From positions 1 to 27,438 of the IMG/VR virus record IMGVR_UViG_3300043772_002678: a stretch of DNA of 27,438 bases; one strand, written 5' to 3'. Below are positions 7,588 to 14,015 of this stretch, piece by piece. Made by a program: the position numbers and the translations under genes. The notes under the pieces were generated by a model. The model had not been told where the DNA came from. It made no database searches and was given only the letters and a program-made list of their open reading frames with translations. The stretch comes from a virus. Position 1 is the stretch's first letter. Each line of letters begins with the position of its first letter.

Positions 7588-8136
7588 TTAGTTTTTGCCA
7601 CTTGCGGCGGCGAGGAATTGAGGAAATTGAGGCTCGATCGCGGCGAAAGCCGGTTCCATGAATGGGTTGTTTTTTTCGAGTCGTTGCAGGTTTCCGCTAT
7701 GGAACTGGCTCGGTCCAATTACGACGGACGTCCCGGCATCATCGAGAGAAAAGAGAATCAGGTCTTTGAGCGGGTTGAATGTTTTTACCTTGCCAGTCTT
7801 GTTGAAGACTGTTTTTCCCCGCCCGTCGCGTTTGATCAGATGCGTGTGAAGGAGCGGCGGCCGGCCTTTCGGTGCGACGCGATCAGGCAGCATCGGTTCG
7901 GATTTTCGATGTCCCTTCCGCCAGCGTGAAACCTCATACCAATACTGCGCCCGTGCCTCCGGCGTCATTTCCGAAAGCGTCATTTCCTTCGCGGGTTTCA
8001 GTAGTCGCTTCGCGGTCTTGCGTATGGATCCCCCGACGCGGCTGAGGTATCGCCGGCGGACCTTGCCGAGTTGTTTGGCGAGAGGTCTGTCCAGAAACCT
8101 GCTGAGCTGCACTTTGAACGGCTGAAATGCCATCAT
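7588..8136 (-). CDS. tail completion / neck protein, HK97 gp10-like
   Basis: The 182-residue basic protein starts MMAFQPFKVQLSRFLD; the second ATG at 8133 is equally possible. The N-terminal third is Lys/Arg-rich (KQLGKVRRRYLSRVGGSIRKTAK). The C-terminal NPFMEPAFAAIEPQFPQFL matches the 'RPFMRPA' signature at the end of HK97 gp10-like tail completion proteins. It lies between the tail terminator candidate and the tail tube gene, as expected for neck proteins. The start overlaps the upstream stop by ATGA. A 36-residue insertion-like basic region (RWRKGHRKSEPMLPDRVAPKG region) makes it longer than the ~130 residues usual for the family. Confidence 0.6.
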   Translation of the reverse strand: MMAFQPFKVQLSRFLDRPLAKQLGKVRRRYLSRVGGSIRKTAKRLLKPAKEMTLSEMTPEARAQYWYEVSRWRKGHRKSEPMLPDRVAPKGRPPLLHTHLIKRDGRGKTVFNKTGKVKTFNPLKDLILFSLDDAGTSVVIGPSQFHSGNLQRLEKNNPFMEPAFAAIEPQFPQFLAAASGKN

Positions 8137-8603
8137 GCGACCTCCGCAAACAGTCGGTACGTCGTTTGAATGACACTACAGAAAATCTCGTTGTTCCTGA
8201 TCATGTCCGCGGCGTATGGTGTCGGGAGACCAGTCGCAACGCGGCTGGCTGATCTTCCGAAGACCGGCAGCGTCGCTTTCTGTTTTGAGCGCAGAAACTT
8301 GCGGAGGGCGTCCGCGTTTGTGTCGGCCAGATCAGTTTGGGTGATCGTTGTAACGTCTGTGAGTTTTTGCAGCCACACGACGCTGATCGTGACTTCATCC
8401 TGATCAGTGTTGCGGCCGGTTCGTTCCGGCGTGATCGACGACACCAGAACGCAAATACGCCCCGGGGCGGCGTCCGTCCAGCCTCCGACATACTTGTCCA
8501 CGCTGTAGACTCTCTCGACGCTGAATCCGGACGGCAGCGATCCCCAGGCGGCAATGAGGCCGCGGAGAACGTCCGCCAATTCCTGATGAGCGCTGAGAGC
8601 CAT
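8133..8603 (-). CDS. tail terminator-like protein
   Basis: The 156-residue protein MALSAHQELADVLRG is an alpha/beta protein with strands RICVLVSSI, EVTISVVWLQ and FCSVIQTTYRL, and helices at the N-terminus and around TNADALRKFLRS. This pattern (helix, a strand holding the target value, then an exposed beta hairpin with a closing strand) fits the tail terminator/neck family, and the gene lies where that protein belongs. In lambda the order is completion protein then terminator, whereas here the completion-like gene follows. The assignment of the two could therefore be exchanged. Confidence 0.5.
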   Translation of the reverse strand: MALSAHQELADVLRGLIAAWGSLPSGFSVERVYSVDKYVGGWTDAAPGRICVLVSSITPERTGRNTDQDEVTISVVWLQKLTDVTTITQTDLADTNADALRKFLRSKQKATLPVFGRSASRVATGLPTPYAADMIRNNEIFCSVIQTTYRLFAEVA

Positions 8604-8606
8604 GAG

Positions 8607-8921
8607 TTATCGTTCCGCACTCGCGACCGGTGCCGAGGCTCGTGTCGCTTGTTGTGCCTCTCGTTTTAGTTCCACAATCTGACCGACCCACTTGTCATAG
8701 GTTTCGATCGTGTTCTCTCGTTCGTTTTTGTGAGACGCTTCAATCCTCTCGTGAGAATCGTTGATGCTCTTGATGTGCGAGGGTATTGCGACGTTTAGGC
8801 CGAAGTAGAAAAACCAACAGCCCGCAATGAAAATGGCCGTTAGCAAGACGTTTGTGAACGGTTGCCCCTTCGCCCAGTCGACGAGCCCTTTGGTTGCTGC
8901 TTCCTGTATTCCCGAACTCAT
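8607..8921 (-). CDS. single-pass membrane protein with C-terminal helix, inserted among neck genes
   Basis: The 104-residue reading starts MSSGIQEAATKG at 8921. The frame is open 80 codons further upstream but overlaps the preceding gene and looks non-coding there, whereas 8921 makes an ATGA overlap. Residues 25-48 form one transmembrane helix (VLLTAIFIAGCWFFYFGL), followed by a charged helix (SINDSHERIEASHKNEREN) and a helical tail (DKWVGQIVELKREAQQA) that could form a coiled coil. A membrane protein within the head-tail joining genes is unusual. A holin, a spanin-like protein or a virion-associated membrane protein are possible. There is no direct evidence for any of these. Confidence 0.65.
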   Translation of the reverse strand: MSSGIQEAATKGLVDWAKGQPFTNVLLTAIFIAGCWFFYFGLNVAIPSHIKSINDSHERIEASHKNERENTIETYDKWVGQIVELKREAQQATRASAPVASAER

Positions 8922-9289
8922 GATGCCCGTTCCTTGCTGAAAATTCTGTAAACCGTTTTCGATCGGTCGTGCCATCTCCAGACCTGCTCGGCGGATCCCG
9001 GCGGCATCGCCCGAAACACCGTTTCGTTTTCGTCCGTGATTGTGTCGCCCCGTGTCGGTCCGCCCGTAATACCGGACTCCGTCAGATCGGTGGCGATGAT
9101 GAGCCAGTCCTCGGATCGCTCGTCGACGTTCACAGAACCCTCGACGGCCTCCGATGTCCATCGGCTGCTTCCCCGCGTCGCCGTGATCGTCACGGTCGTG
9201 GCTCCGCGCGTGTAGGTAACGGACTCACCACGGACGCGACGAGTCGCGGCGTGTGTCGCTTGCATTGCTGCGTTGACTGGTGAGACCAT
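8918..9289 (-). CDS. head-tail connector-like protein
   Basis: This gene follows the major capsid gene in transcription order. I chose the ATG at 9289 (MVSPVNAAMQATHAA, 123 residues). A GTG at 9331 would add 14 residues but falls in a 21-bp motif that is repeated in non-coding DNA at 23153. The protein is beta-rich (RGESVTYTRGATTVTITAT, DWLIIATDL) and ends with a VFRAMPPGSAEQVWRWHD segment; such proteins of ~120 residues after the capsid gene are usually the head-tail joining or stopper proteins. No strong ribosome binding site precedes either start. Confidence 0.55.
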   Translation of the reverse strand: MVSPVNAAMQATHAATRRVRGESVTYTRGATTVTITATRGSSRWTSEAVEGSVNVDERSEDWLIIATDLTESGITGGPTRGDTITDENETVFRAMPPGSAEQVWRWHDRSKTVYRIFSKERAS

Positions 9290-9312
9290 GACAGAGAACC
9301 AATGTTTTCGAA

Positions 9313-9333
9313 ATGTGGCGAAATTGCCCACTC
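9313..9333. repeat. 21-bp dispersed repeat, copy 1 (near-palindromic)
   Basis: Positions 9313-9333 match 23153-23173 at 20 of 21 bases (the only difference is G/A at 9320 versus 23160). The core GTGG-CGAAATTG-CCAC has inverted GTGG/CCAC arms around AAATT, like an operator. This copy is between the capsid gene and the connector gene; the other is between two early genes. Confidence 0.55.
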
Positions 9334-9380
9334 AGCCCGGCGACGTGAGGACTCCGCCGCCGAGCTGGTGAGCGGATGAA

Positions 9381-10349
9381 CTACGACAACAGCGTCTCTG
9401 TGTCGATGATGCTGTCCGTGACGATCAGCGGAACACCGTCGAAGTCGATCGGGTTCGGTGCTGGGCTGCCGGTCGGGCTGTAGGTCGTGCGGCTCTTGCG
9501 GAGCTGTTTGCGACTGCGGCGAGACATGGCGATCACAGTCGGCTGCATTCCCGATGGGAACAGGGCCATCGCGTCCTCGAGCAAGGCATCGGTTAACCCC
9601 TTGCCACTGTCGGCAGTCAGGTTAGCGATTCGCACGATCGCGTACTTCGAGCCGACCTGAATGCCCAAATGAGCACCAGCGTCGCGGACGTTGGCGACCA
9701 TCGATTTTGAGTTTGCACCCAGAACGACGGACTGGAACGTCGGCGAAATAGTGAAATTGATGTTTGCCCCGCCGTTGATTGCTGGATCTCCAGCCCCGAC
9801 CAGCGCGAACGCGGCATCGTCTGGAGTCGAGCAAATCAAAAACACGGAACTACCAGTGCCCGCCGAGCTGCCGGTCGCGTTGACGACCTGACCGTCTCCG
9901 GATCCGTTGTAATTCGCATCGTTTGCGATACCACTGAACCCGCCGGCGTCGCCATGAACAGTGCCGTAAAAAACCTGTTTTTCGAAAACGCTCAGAGCCT
10001 GGCGGAGCTGCCGCGCGGTGCGGTGATCCATCCACGCCTCTTCCCCGCCCCGATATGCTCGGCATTCCGCACGGTCTTCGATCACCTTTGCGTCGATGTA
10101 CTTCAGCGTCACGCTGGTCTGCGTGCTGCTGCCGGCGGTGTAGTCGGCTCCGTCGTTGACGGCGCGGAACCCTACGGTCGGGGCTCCGGTTTCGATGTTG
10201 AATTTGTGGAGTGTTCCATTGCTTGATGGCATCGCGTGCAATGCCGACAGCACCGGGGCACCGTTAAGAATGTTCGTCATCTCGGCTGGATTCACGTCGG
10301 CGCTGTTGAACAGCACCAGCTCGGCCAGCGTCGTCAGAGTATCAGCCAT
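9381..10349 (-). CDS. major capsid protein, HK97 fold
   Basis: The 322-residue protein forms the capsid shell. It starts MADTLTTLAELVLFN with AGGA about ten bases upstream. Recognisable parts are the N-terminal ILNGAPVLSALHAMPSSNG and IETGAPTVGFRAVNDG segment, typical of the GP7-type HK97-fold capsid family; the spine helix region (RTARQLRQALSVFEKQVFYG); a Gly/Ser/Asn-rich loop; then a domain with QSVVLGANSKSMVANV and the closing PIDFDGVPLIVTDSI strand. The length is usual for the family without an N-terminal delta domain, consistent with a separate scaffold. It sits between the protease-scaffold gene and the connector gene. The long structured leader suggests separate control of expression. 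Confidence 0.85.
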   Translation of the reverse strand: MADTLTTLAELVLFNSADVNPAEMTNILNGAPVLSALHAMPSSNGTLHKFNIETGAPTVGFRAVNDGADYTAGSSTQTSVTLKYIDAKVIEDRAECRAYRGGEEAWMDHRTARQLRQALSVFEKQVFYGTVHGDAGGFSGIANDANYNGSGDGQVVNATGSSAGTGSSVFLICSTPDDAAFALVGAGDPAINGGANINFTISPTFQSVVLGANSKSMVANVRDAGAHLGIQVGSKYAIVRIANLTADSGKGLTDALLEDAMALFPSGMQPTVIAMSRRSRKQLRKSRTTYSPTGSPAPNPIDFDGVPLIVTDSIIDTETLLS

Positions 10350-10487
10350 TGAAAAATTTCCTTTTCGATCCCGCGTGATGGTTTACCATCGGGAAAACTC
10401 TCGTTGAGGGAGAACCCGGAGGCCGTCGCCTTGATCCGGGTCTCCCATCACGGAGACAAAAATGATTTGGTTGCCGCTTCTGGCGGC
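10350..10487 (-). promoter_or_regulatory. structured leader of the capsid gene
   Basis: The 138-base gap before the capsid gene holds two hairpins on the - strand mRNA. One is a 12-bp stem with a single bulge (plus-strand arms 10408-10420 and 10435-10446, core GGAGA-CCCGGA). The other is GATGGT-AA-ACCATC (10377-10390), next to the start codon. Neither is followed by a proper T run, so they are more likely to be mRNA-stabilising or processing structures that raise capsid translation than terminators. No promoter could be recognised. Confidence 0.5.
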
Positions 10488-11624
10488 TCAGTTGGTTTGA
10501 GGTTTAGCGCGGAACGCTTCTGATAATGACTTCCGACCGGTTCCGCCGATGTCGACTGGCTTTTCCTCGCCGAGCATCGCTTTGGCGAGTTCTGCCGTTT
10601 TTGCTCGCAGGCTGGCGTTCTCGGCCTGCAGATCCTGAATCTGGCCTTTGCACGCGGCAAACTGCTGGGCCATCGCCGCAGCGAATGGGAGTTTGTCGCG
10701 GAACATTCGAGCGCCCTCGGCATCGCCGAAGGTGCTCATGTAGATGCCCAGATCTTCCGTTCCAAAGTGGACAACCTGCGGCTGAGGTGTTCCATCTGGC
10801 TCGGCGACTGGGTCGAGGTGAACAGGCTTTGCGGGCTCCGGGGGTGTCTCGATCGTCGTGGATGGTTGTTCGGTCGGTTCTGTCGCTGTCGGCGTTTCGT
10901 CCGGCATTGGCAATGTTCCTTTGTTGGCAAAATAGCGGTCCAAGAATCCGGCAATTCGGGAACGGACCACGTCAGGTTCCGCGTCGCCAAAGTAGGTCGA
11001 GAGCAGTGCGGTCGCTTGTGCTGGGAGGTTCCGATTATCGACGGTGAGCAGGTCGAACATTCCGCCCCGTGTCGCGGCCGGCTCGTCGACGACGTCACCG
11101 GCTCGGATGCCAGTAAAGGACATTTCCCAGCGTCGCGAGCTGTCCGGGTTTCGTTCTTGCATGATGTCGAAGGTCGCGAGGCTTTCCATGTCCAGCTCGG
11201 TCGCCAAAGAAACCCCGAACATGTCCGGCTCATTTTCGGCCATTTCCATGACATACGTTCCGAGGTCTCCCTGTGGAGATGAGAACGCCGCGTCGGCGAT
11301 GTGGAGGTCCGCTCGGAGTTTGCCGTTATCGATTCGCAGGTTCCGCCATCGGCCCAAATAACTGCCCATCCCATCCGACGACATGTTCGGATGTGTGAAC
11401 CGGGCTTTTAATCCATTGTTGCCACGTCCAGCCATTTGCAACGCTTGCTGTAGAGTGGCGTCTGAGACCGTCCACGGCCGAGAGTCGCCGGAATTCAGAT
11501 CCCCAACCTCCATCAGCGAACACCCAAAAACGACCCTCGCGGCACGGTCCACGCGCACGGGCGGCGCGTTGACTGTGTCCGTGCGAAAGGTTCCCGTTTT
11601 TTGTGCTGTCTGAATGGATGGCAT
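10488..11624 (-). CDS. prohead protease fused to scaffold
   Basis: The 378-residue protein starts MPSIQTAQKTGTF at 11624 with GGAAG seven bases upstream; the open frame further upstream crosses the preceding gap and looks non-coding. Residues ~20-165 resemble phage capsid maturation protease sequence (VFGCSLMEVGDLN, ARFTHPNMSSDGMG, RWRNLRIDNGKLRADL, DMFGVSLATELDM); the His of FTHPN and the Ser of FGVSLA are the candidate catalytic pair. A Pro/Thr/Glu-rich linker (about 215-265) leads to a helical C-terminus (FAAAMAQQFAAC, LQAENASLRAKTAELAKAM) that reads as a coiled-coil scaffold. Fusions of this kind are known; the protease normally cuts away the scaffold. The place directly before the capsid gene agrees. 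Confidence 0.75.
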   Translation of the reverse strand: MPSIQTAQKTGTFRTDTVNAPPVRVDRAARVVFGCSLMEVGDLNSGDSRPWTVSDATLQQALQMAGRGNNGLKARFTHPNMSSDGMGSYLGRWRNLRIDNGKLRADLHIADAAFSSPQGDLGTYVMEMAENEPDMFGVSLATELDMESLATFDIMQERNPDSSRRWEMSFTGIRAGDVVDEPAATRGGMFDLLTVDNRNLPAQATALLSTYFGDAEPDVVRSRIAGFLDRYFANKGTLPMPDETPTATEPTEQPSTTIETPPEPAKPVHLDPVAEPDGTPQPQVVHFGTEDLGIYMSTFGDAEGARMFRDKLPFAAAMAQQFAACKGQIQDLQAENASLRAKTAELAKAMLGEEKPVDIGGTGRKSLSEAFRAKPQTN

Positions 11625-11674
11625 GATTTTCTTCCGGAGATTGTTGGACCGAATTGGCGAACGCCGCTGATGTC

Positions 11675-11980
11675 TTACGAGCTGGCCATTACTCCGGCGG
11701 TTTTCAGAGATGCGATGACGGCATTCTGTTTGGTCGAAAGTTCTTTGACCGCGGCCATGAGAGCAGTGATAGCGGCGGCGATTGCGGTCGCGTCGGCTGC
11801 ACTCGGATAAACCGACGAGCCATTCCACGCGACGCTCGGCGTGAAAGTCGTGACCGCTCCGATCGTGCCGTCCGCGGCCGCTCCGCCGGAATTGTCCGTC
11901 AACGCAGTGATAACGGCGGCTTGTGAAATCGCCGGGCTAATCTGCTGAATGGCTTCGATCAGGTCGAGCATGTTTGTCAT
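11675..11980 (-). CDS. head fibre / decoration-like protein
   Basis: The 101-residue protein MTNMLDLIEAIQQIS has an N-terminal helix, then the sequence TALTDNSGGAAADGTIG followed by a helix ending in AALMAAVKELSTKQNAVIASLK. The 'LTDNSGG' motif followed by an Ala-rich coiled-coil segment is seen in small head-fibre or trimeric virion proteins of other phages. It lies between the portal and the protease-scaffold genes. The internal ATG at 11971 is an alternative start. This is a family-resemblance call, not a certain one. Confidence 0.5.
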   Translation of the reverse strand: MTNMLDLIEAIQQISPAISQAAVITALTDNSGGAAADGTIGAVTTFTPSVAWNGSSVYPSAADATAIAAAITALMAAVKELSTKQNAVIASLKTAGVMASS

Positions 11981-11992
11981 GGCTTAGATTTC

Positions 11993-13489
11993 CTAACTTT
12001 CATCTGGAGCAGGATCGACCGGAACTTCCGGCTCGTCTTCGGTGTATTCTTGCGGGTCTATGGCCGTTGCCGGTCGGTCGCTGGTCGTGATCTCGTTGAT
12101 GTCGGCGAGGTACACCATCGCCTGCTGGCTCCACTTCTGGACATAGCCGAGGCTCGCCAGTTCCTCGCGTTCGCCAGCGATTTCCCGGACGTTGTCGATA
12201 TAGTCGCCAAACCCGTGCTCGTCGCACACGTCTTGCATCGACTTGAGCCCAGCGGCGACTGAACGGAGAGCGGTGTCGAGTTCTTCCTGTGGCTTCCACC
12301 ACGCGACCCCACGCGGCACCCAACGGAACGCTAAATCCTGAACCTGCATCGAATTCGGGAGCGTGATTTCACCAGTTCCGCCGAGTTCGACTGGAAGTGT
12401 CCAACGCCAAAAACGCGAGATCGTCATTTTGCGGTGAAGGCGATCCTGTGTTTTCCGTCGTGCATAACAGGCCCGTTCAAACAACAGCCAAGCGGCTCGG
12501 CTTCCGAAAAAGTTCGTGTGAGCCTCGTCAAAAAAGTTGTACGGCAGATCGAGAGATTTGAGAGCCACTTGGGCGCAGAGTTTCAGGAACTCCTGAGTCG
12601 ACGCGGCTGGGTTCGCACTCTGCACCGGTGTGACGTCCTCGCCCTCGTCGAGGTCGAACACTGCTGGGCCATCGCCGAAGTCGACGACTCTGGCGGAACC
12701 CTCCTGAGCGTCAGACGCGGCGGGATCATCTTCGTCGAATGCCTCGGCGTCTGGGGCTCGTTTGAACGCGAGGCCGAACAACTGGTCGAGCTTTACTTTG
12801 GCTCGCATGTGGTCGAATGTCTCGTCGAGATCCCGGAATTCGTTAATTGCGGCGACAATCGGCGATTGAGGTCTGATCTGATTTGGTCGGCCCTCGAATT
12901 GACAGTGCTGCCACACGGAGGAATTGCGGACGCTCTTGTCTTTCCTCTGACCGGTCCTCGGATCTTCTTCGGTAAAGTTCCACGCGACGACGCGGCCTGA
13001 TTTGAGCTTTGCACCGTTGAGCCAAGTGTCCGCCGTGTTTCTGGCCGAGCTGGGATTGTTGCAGTATGAACCCTCAATCATCTGGAGAGTTCCGTCTGCC
13101 ATCTTTACAAAAAAGCAGTCGCCGGCCAATAGTTTCTGGGATTCTGCGACGCGCCGCATGTCGTCCCAATCCATCCGCCCGTAGTAGTCGATCGCCTCTG
13201 GCTCAGTGTCCCGCGCCATAAGTTGCTTGAGAGCGTCGTTGAGGCCGCGGTCTTTTGTTCGCGGCTGAAAATCCCAAAGGCAGCAATAATCGAGAGTACG
13301 GCGAATCGCCCAGGCCATAAGACCCATGTTTCGCCAAACGTCGAGAGCATTAGCCGAAAGAGCCTCACGACGGCGATCAGTCAAAAGCCGATCTTCCAGC
13401 ATGACTCGGCTGGTCGTCGCTCGTCGGCGGTTCTTCGGGTTCAATGCCTGATAGACGGCATCGCCGATGGGAGGTGTGACTGTGCTCAT
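11993..13489 (-). CDS. portal protein, lambda type
   Basis: The 498-residue protein forms the dodecameric ring at the packaging vertex. Evidence: N-terminal RRATTSRVMLEDRLLTDRRRE and VWRNMGLMAWAIRRTLDYC; the LAGDCFFVKMADGTLQ beta segment; a long central helix region (INEFRDLDETFDHMRAKVK); and the family signature LDLPYNFFDEAHTNFFGSRAAW, followed by the crown helix (QDRLHRKMTISRFWRWTL). The C-terminus is acidic and Pro-rich. It overlaps the gpW-like gene by TGATG. Lambda-type portal plus gpW plus GpA-type terminase is a consistent set. Confidence 0.9.
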   Translation of the reverse strand: MSTVTPPIGDAVYQALNPKNRRRATTSRVMLEDRLLTDRRREALSANALDVWRNMGLMAWAIRRTLDYCCLWDFQPRTKDRGLNDALKQLMARDTEPEAIDYYGRMDWDDMRRVAESQKLLAGDCFFVKMADGTLQMIEGSYCNNPSSARNTADTWLNGAKLKSGRVVAWNFTEEDPRTGQRKDKSVRNSSVWQHCQFEGRPNQIRPQSPIVAAINEFRDLDETFDHMRAKVKLDQLFGLAFKRAPDAEAFDEDDPAASDAQEGSARVVDFGDGPAVFDLDEGEDVTPVQSANPAASTQEFLKLCAQVALKSLDLPYNFFDEAHTNFFGSRAAWLLFERACYARRKTQDRLHRKMTISRFWRWTLPVELGGTGEITLPNSMQVQDLAFRWVPRGVAWWKPQEELDTALRSVAAGLKSMQDVCDEHGFGDYIDNVREIAGEREELASLGYVQKWSQQAMVYLADINEITTSDRPATAIDPQEYTEDEPEVPVDPAPDES

Positions 13490-13689
13490 CAGCGTCTCCC
13501 CATCGCCGGAGTGATGACGCGCGAGCGTTTACGACGAACGCCGTATTGTCGCTCAAGTTTCACAAGTTCACGACGGACTGAGTCAAGATCGAATGCGGTC
13601 GTTTCTCCGTCCAATGACGAGGACGTGACACCGCTTTCCAGCAGTGACCGCAGTCTGTTGATCTTGTCGAGGGTCGTCTCGGTTGCCAT
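13489..13689 (-). CDS. gpW-like head-tail joining protein
   Basis: The 66-residue protein MATETTLDKINRLRSL matches the pattern of lambda gpW: an N-terminal helix (DKINRLRSLLESG), a beta hairpin (TSSSLDGETTAFD) and a second helix (LDSVRRELVKLERQYG), with a basic tail. The size (gpW is 68 residues) and the place directly upstream of the portal gene also match. gpW plugs the portal after packaging. The gene overlaps the portal start by one base. No clear ribosome binding site precedes it. Confidence 0.75.
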   Translation of the reverse strand: MATETTLDKINRLRSLLESGVTSSSLDGETTAFDLDSVRRELVKLERQYGVRRKRSRVITPAMGRR

Positions 13690-13730
13690 GTGGCAGAGAT
13701 TGAGGACTAGACCGCAGAAACTAAACCGCG

Positions 13731-14015
13731 TTAATTGGTTTCGCCGGTTTCATCGACCACATATTCCCACGTCCGATCGTTGCGATGCTGTCCGCAGTCC
13801 GGGTTGAGGCATTTTGTCGGCCGGAGAATAACGGCCGTGTAAGGTCGCCCATCCGGAGCCGTTCCATAGCCCTCGATACGTTTGACGTCGTTGTATGTTT
13901 GCCGCTCGGTTCCGCCGCACTTGAGGCACCGACTCGGAGGAACGTCCACGAGATCTCTGTCGGCAGTAGTCGCGCCGGTCGGTCGACCGGTTTTCTTTTT
14001 CTGTGTTGTGCTCAT
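13731..14015 (-). CDS. zinc-ribbon protein between terminase and gpW
   Basis: The 94-residue reading starts MSTTQKKKTGRPTG at 14015 and overlaps the terminase stop by ATGA; the open frame further upstream lies inside the terminase gene and is a shadow. A basic N-terminus precedes two cysteine pairs, CLKCGG at ~30-33 and CLNPDCG at ~69-73, about 35 residues apart, forming a zinc ribbon. Possible roles are DNA binding during packaging or late transcription control. Ogr/Delta-type zinc activators are a distant possibility, but the Cys spacing differs. Function unknown. Confidence 0.7.
   Translation of the reverse strand: MSTTQKKKTGRPTGATTADRDLVDVPPSRCLKCGGTERQTYNDVKRIEGYGTAPDGRPYTAVILRPTKCLNPDCGQHRNDRTWEYVVDETGETN

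Noticed and set aside
9313-9333. Internal late promoter at the 21-bp repeat
   Set aside because: CACATT recurs here as at 19709, but no -35-like hexamer lies 16-18 bases upstream on the - strand.
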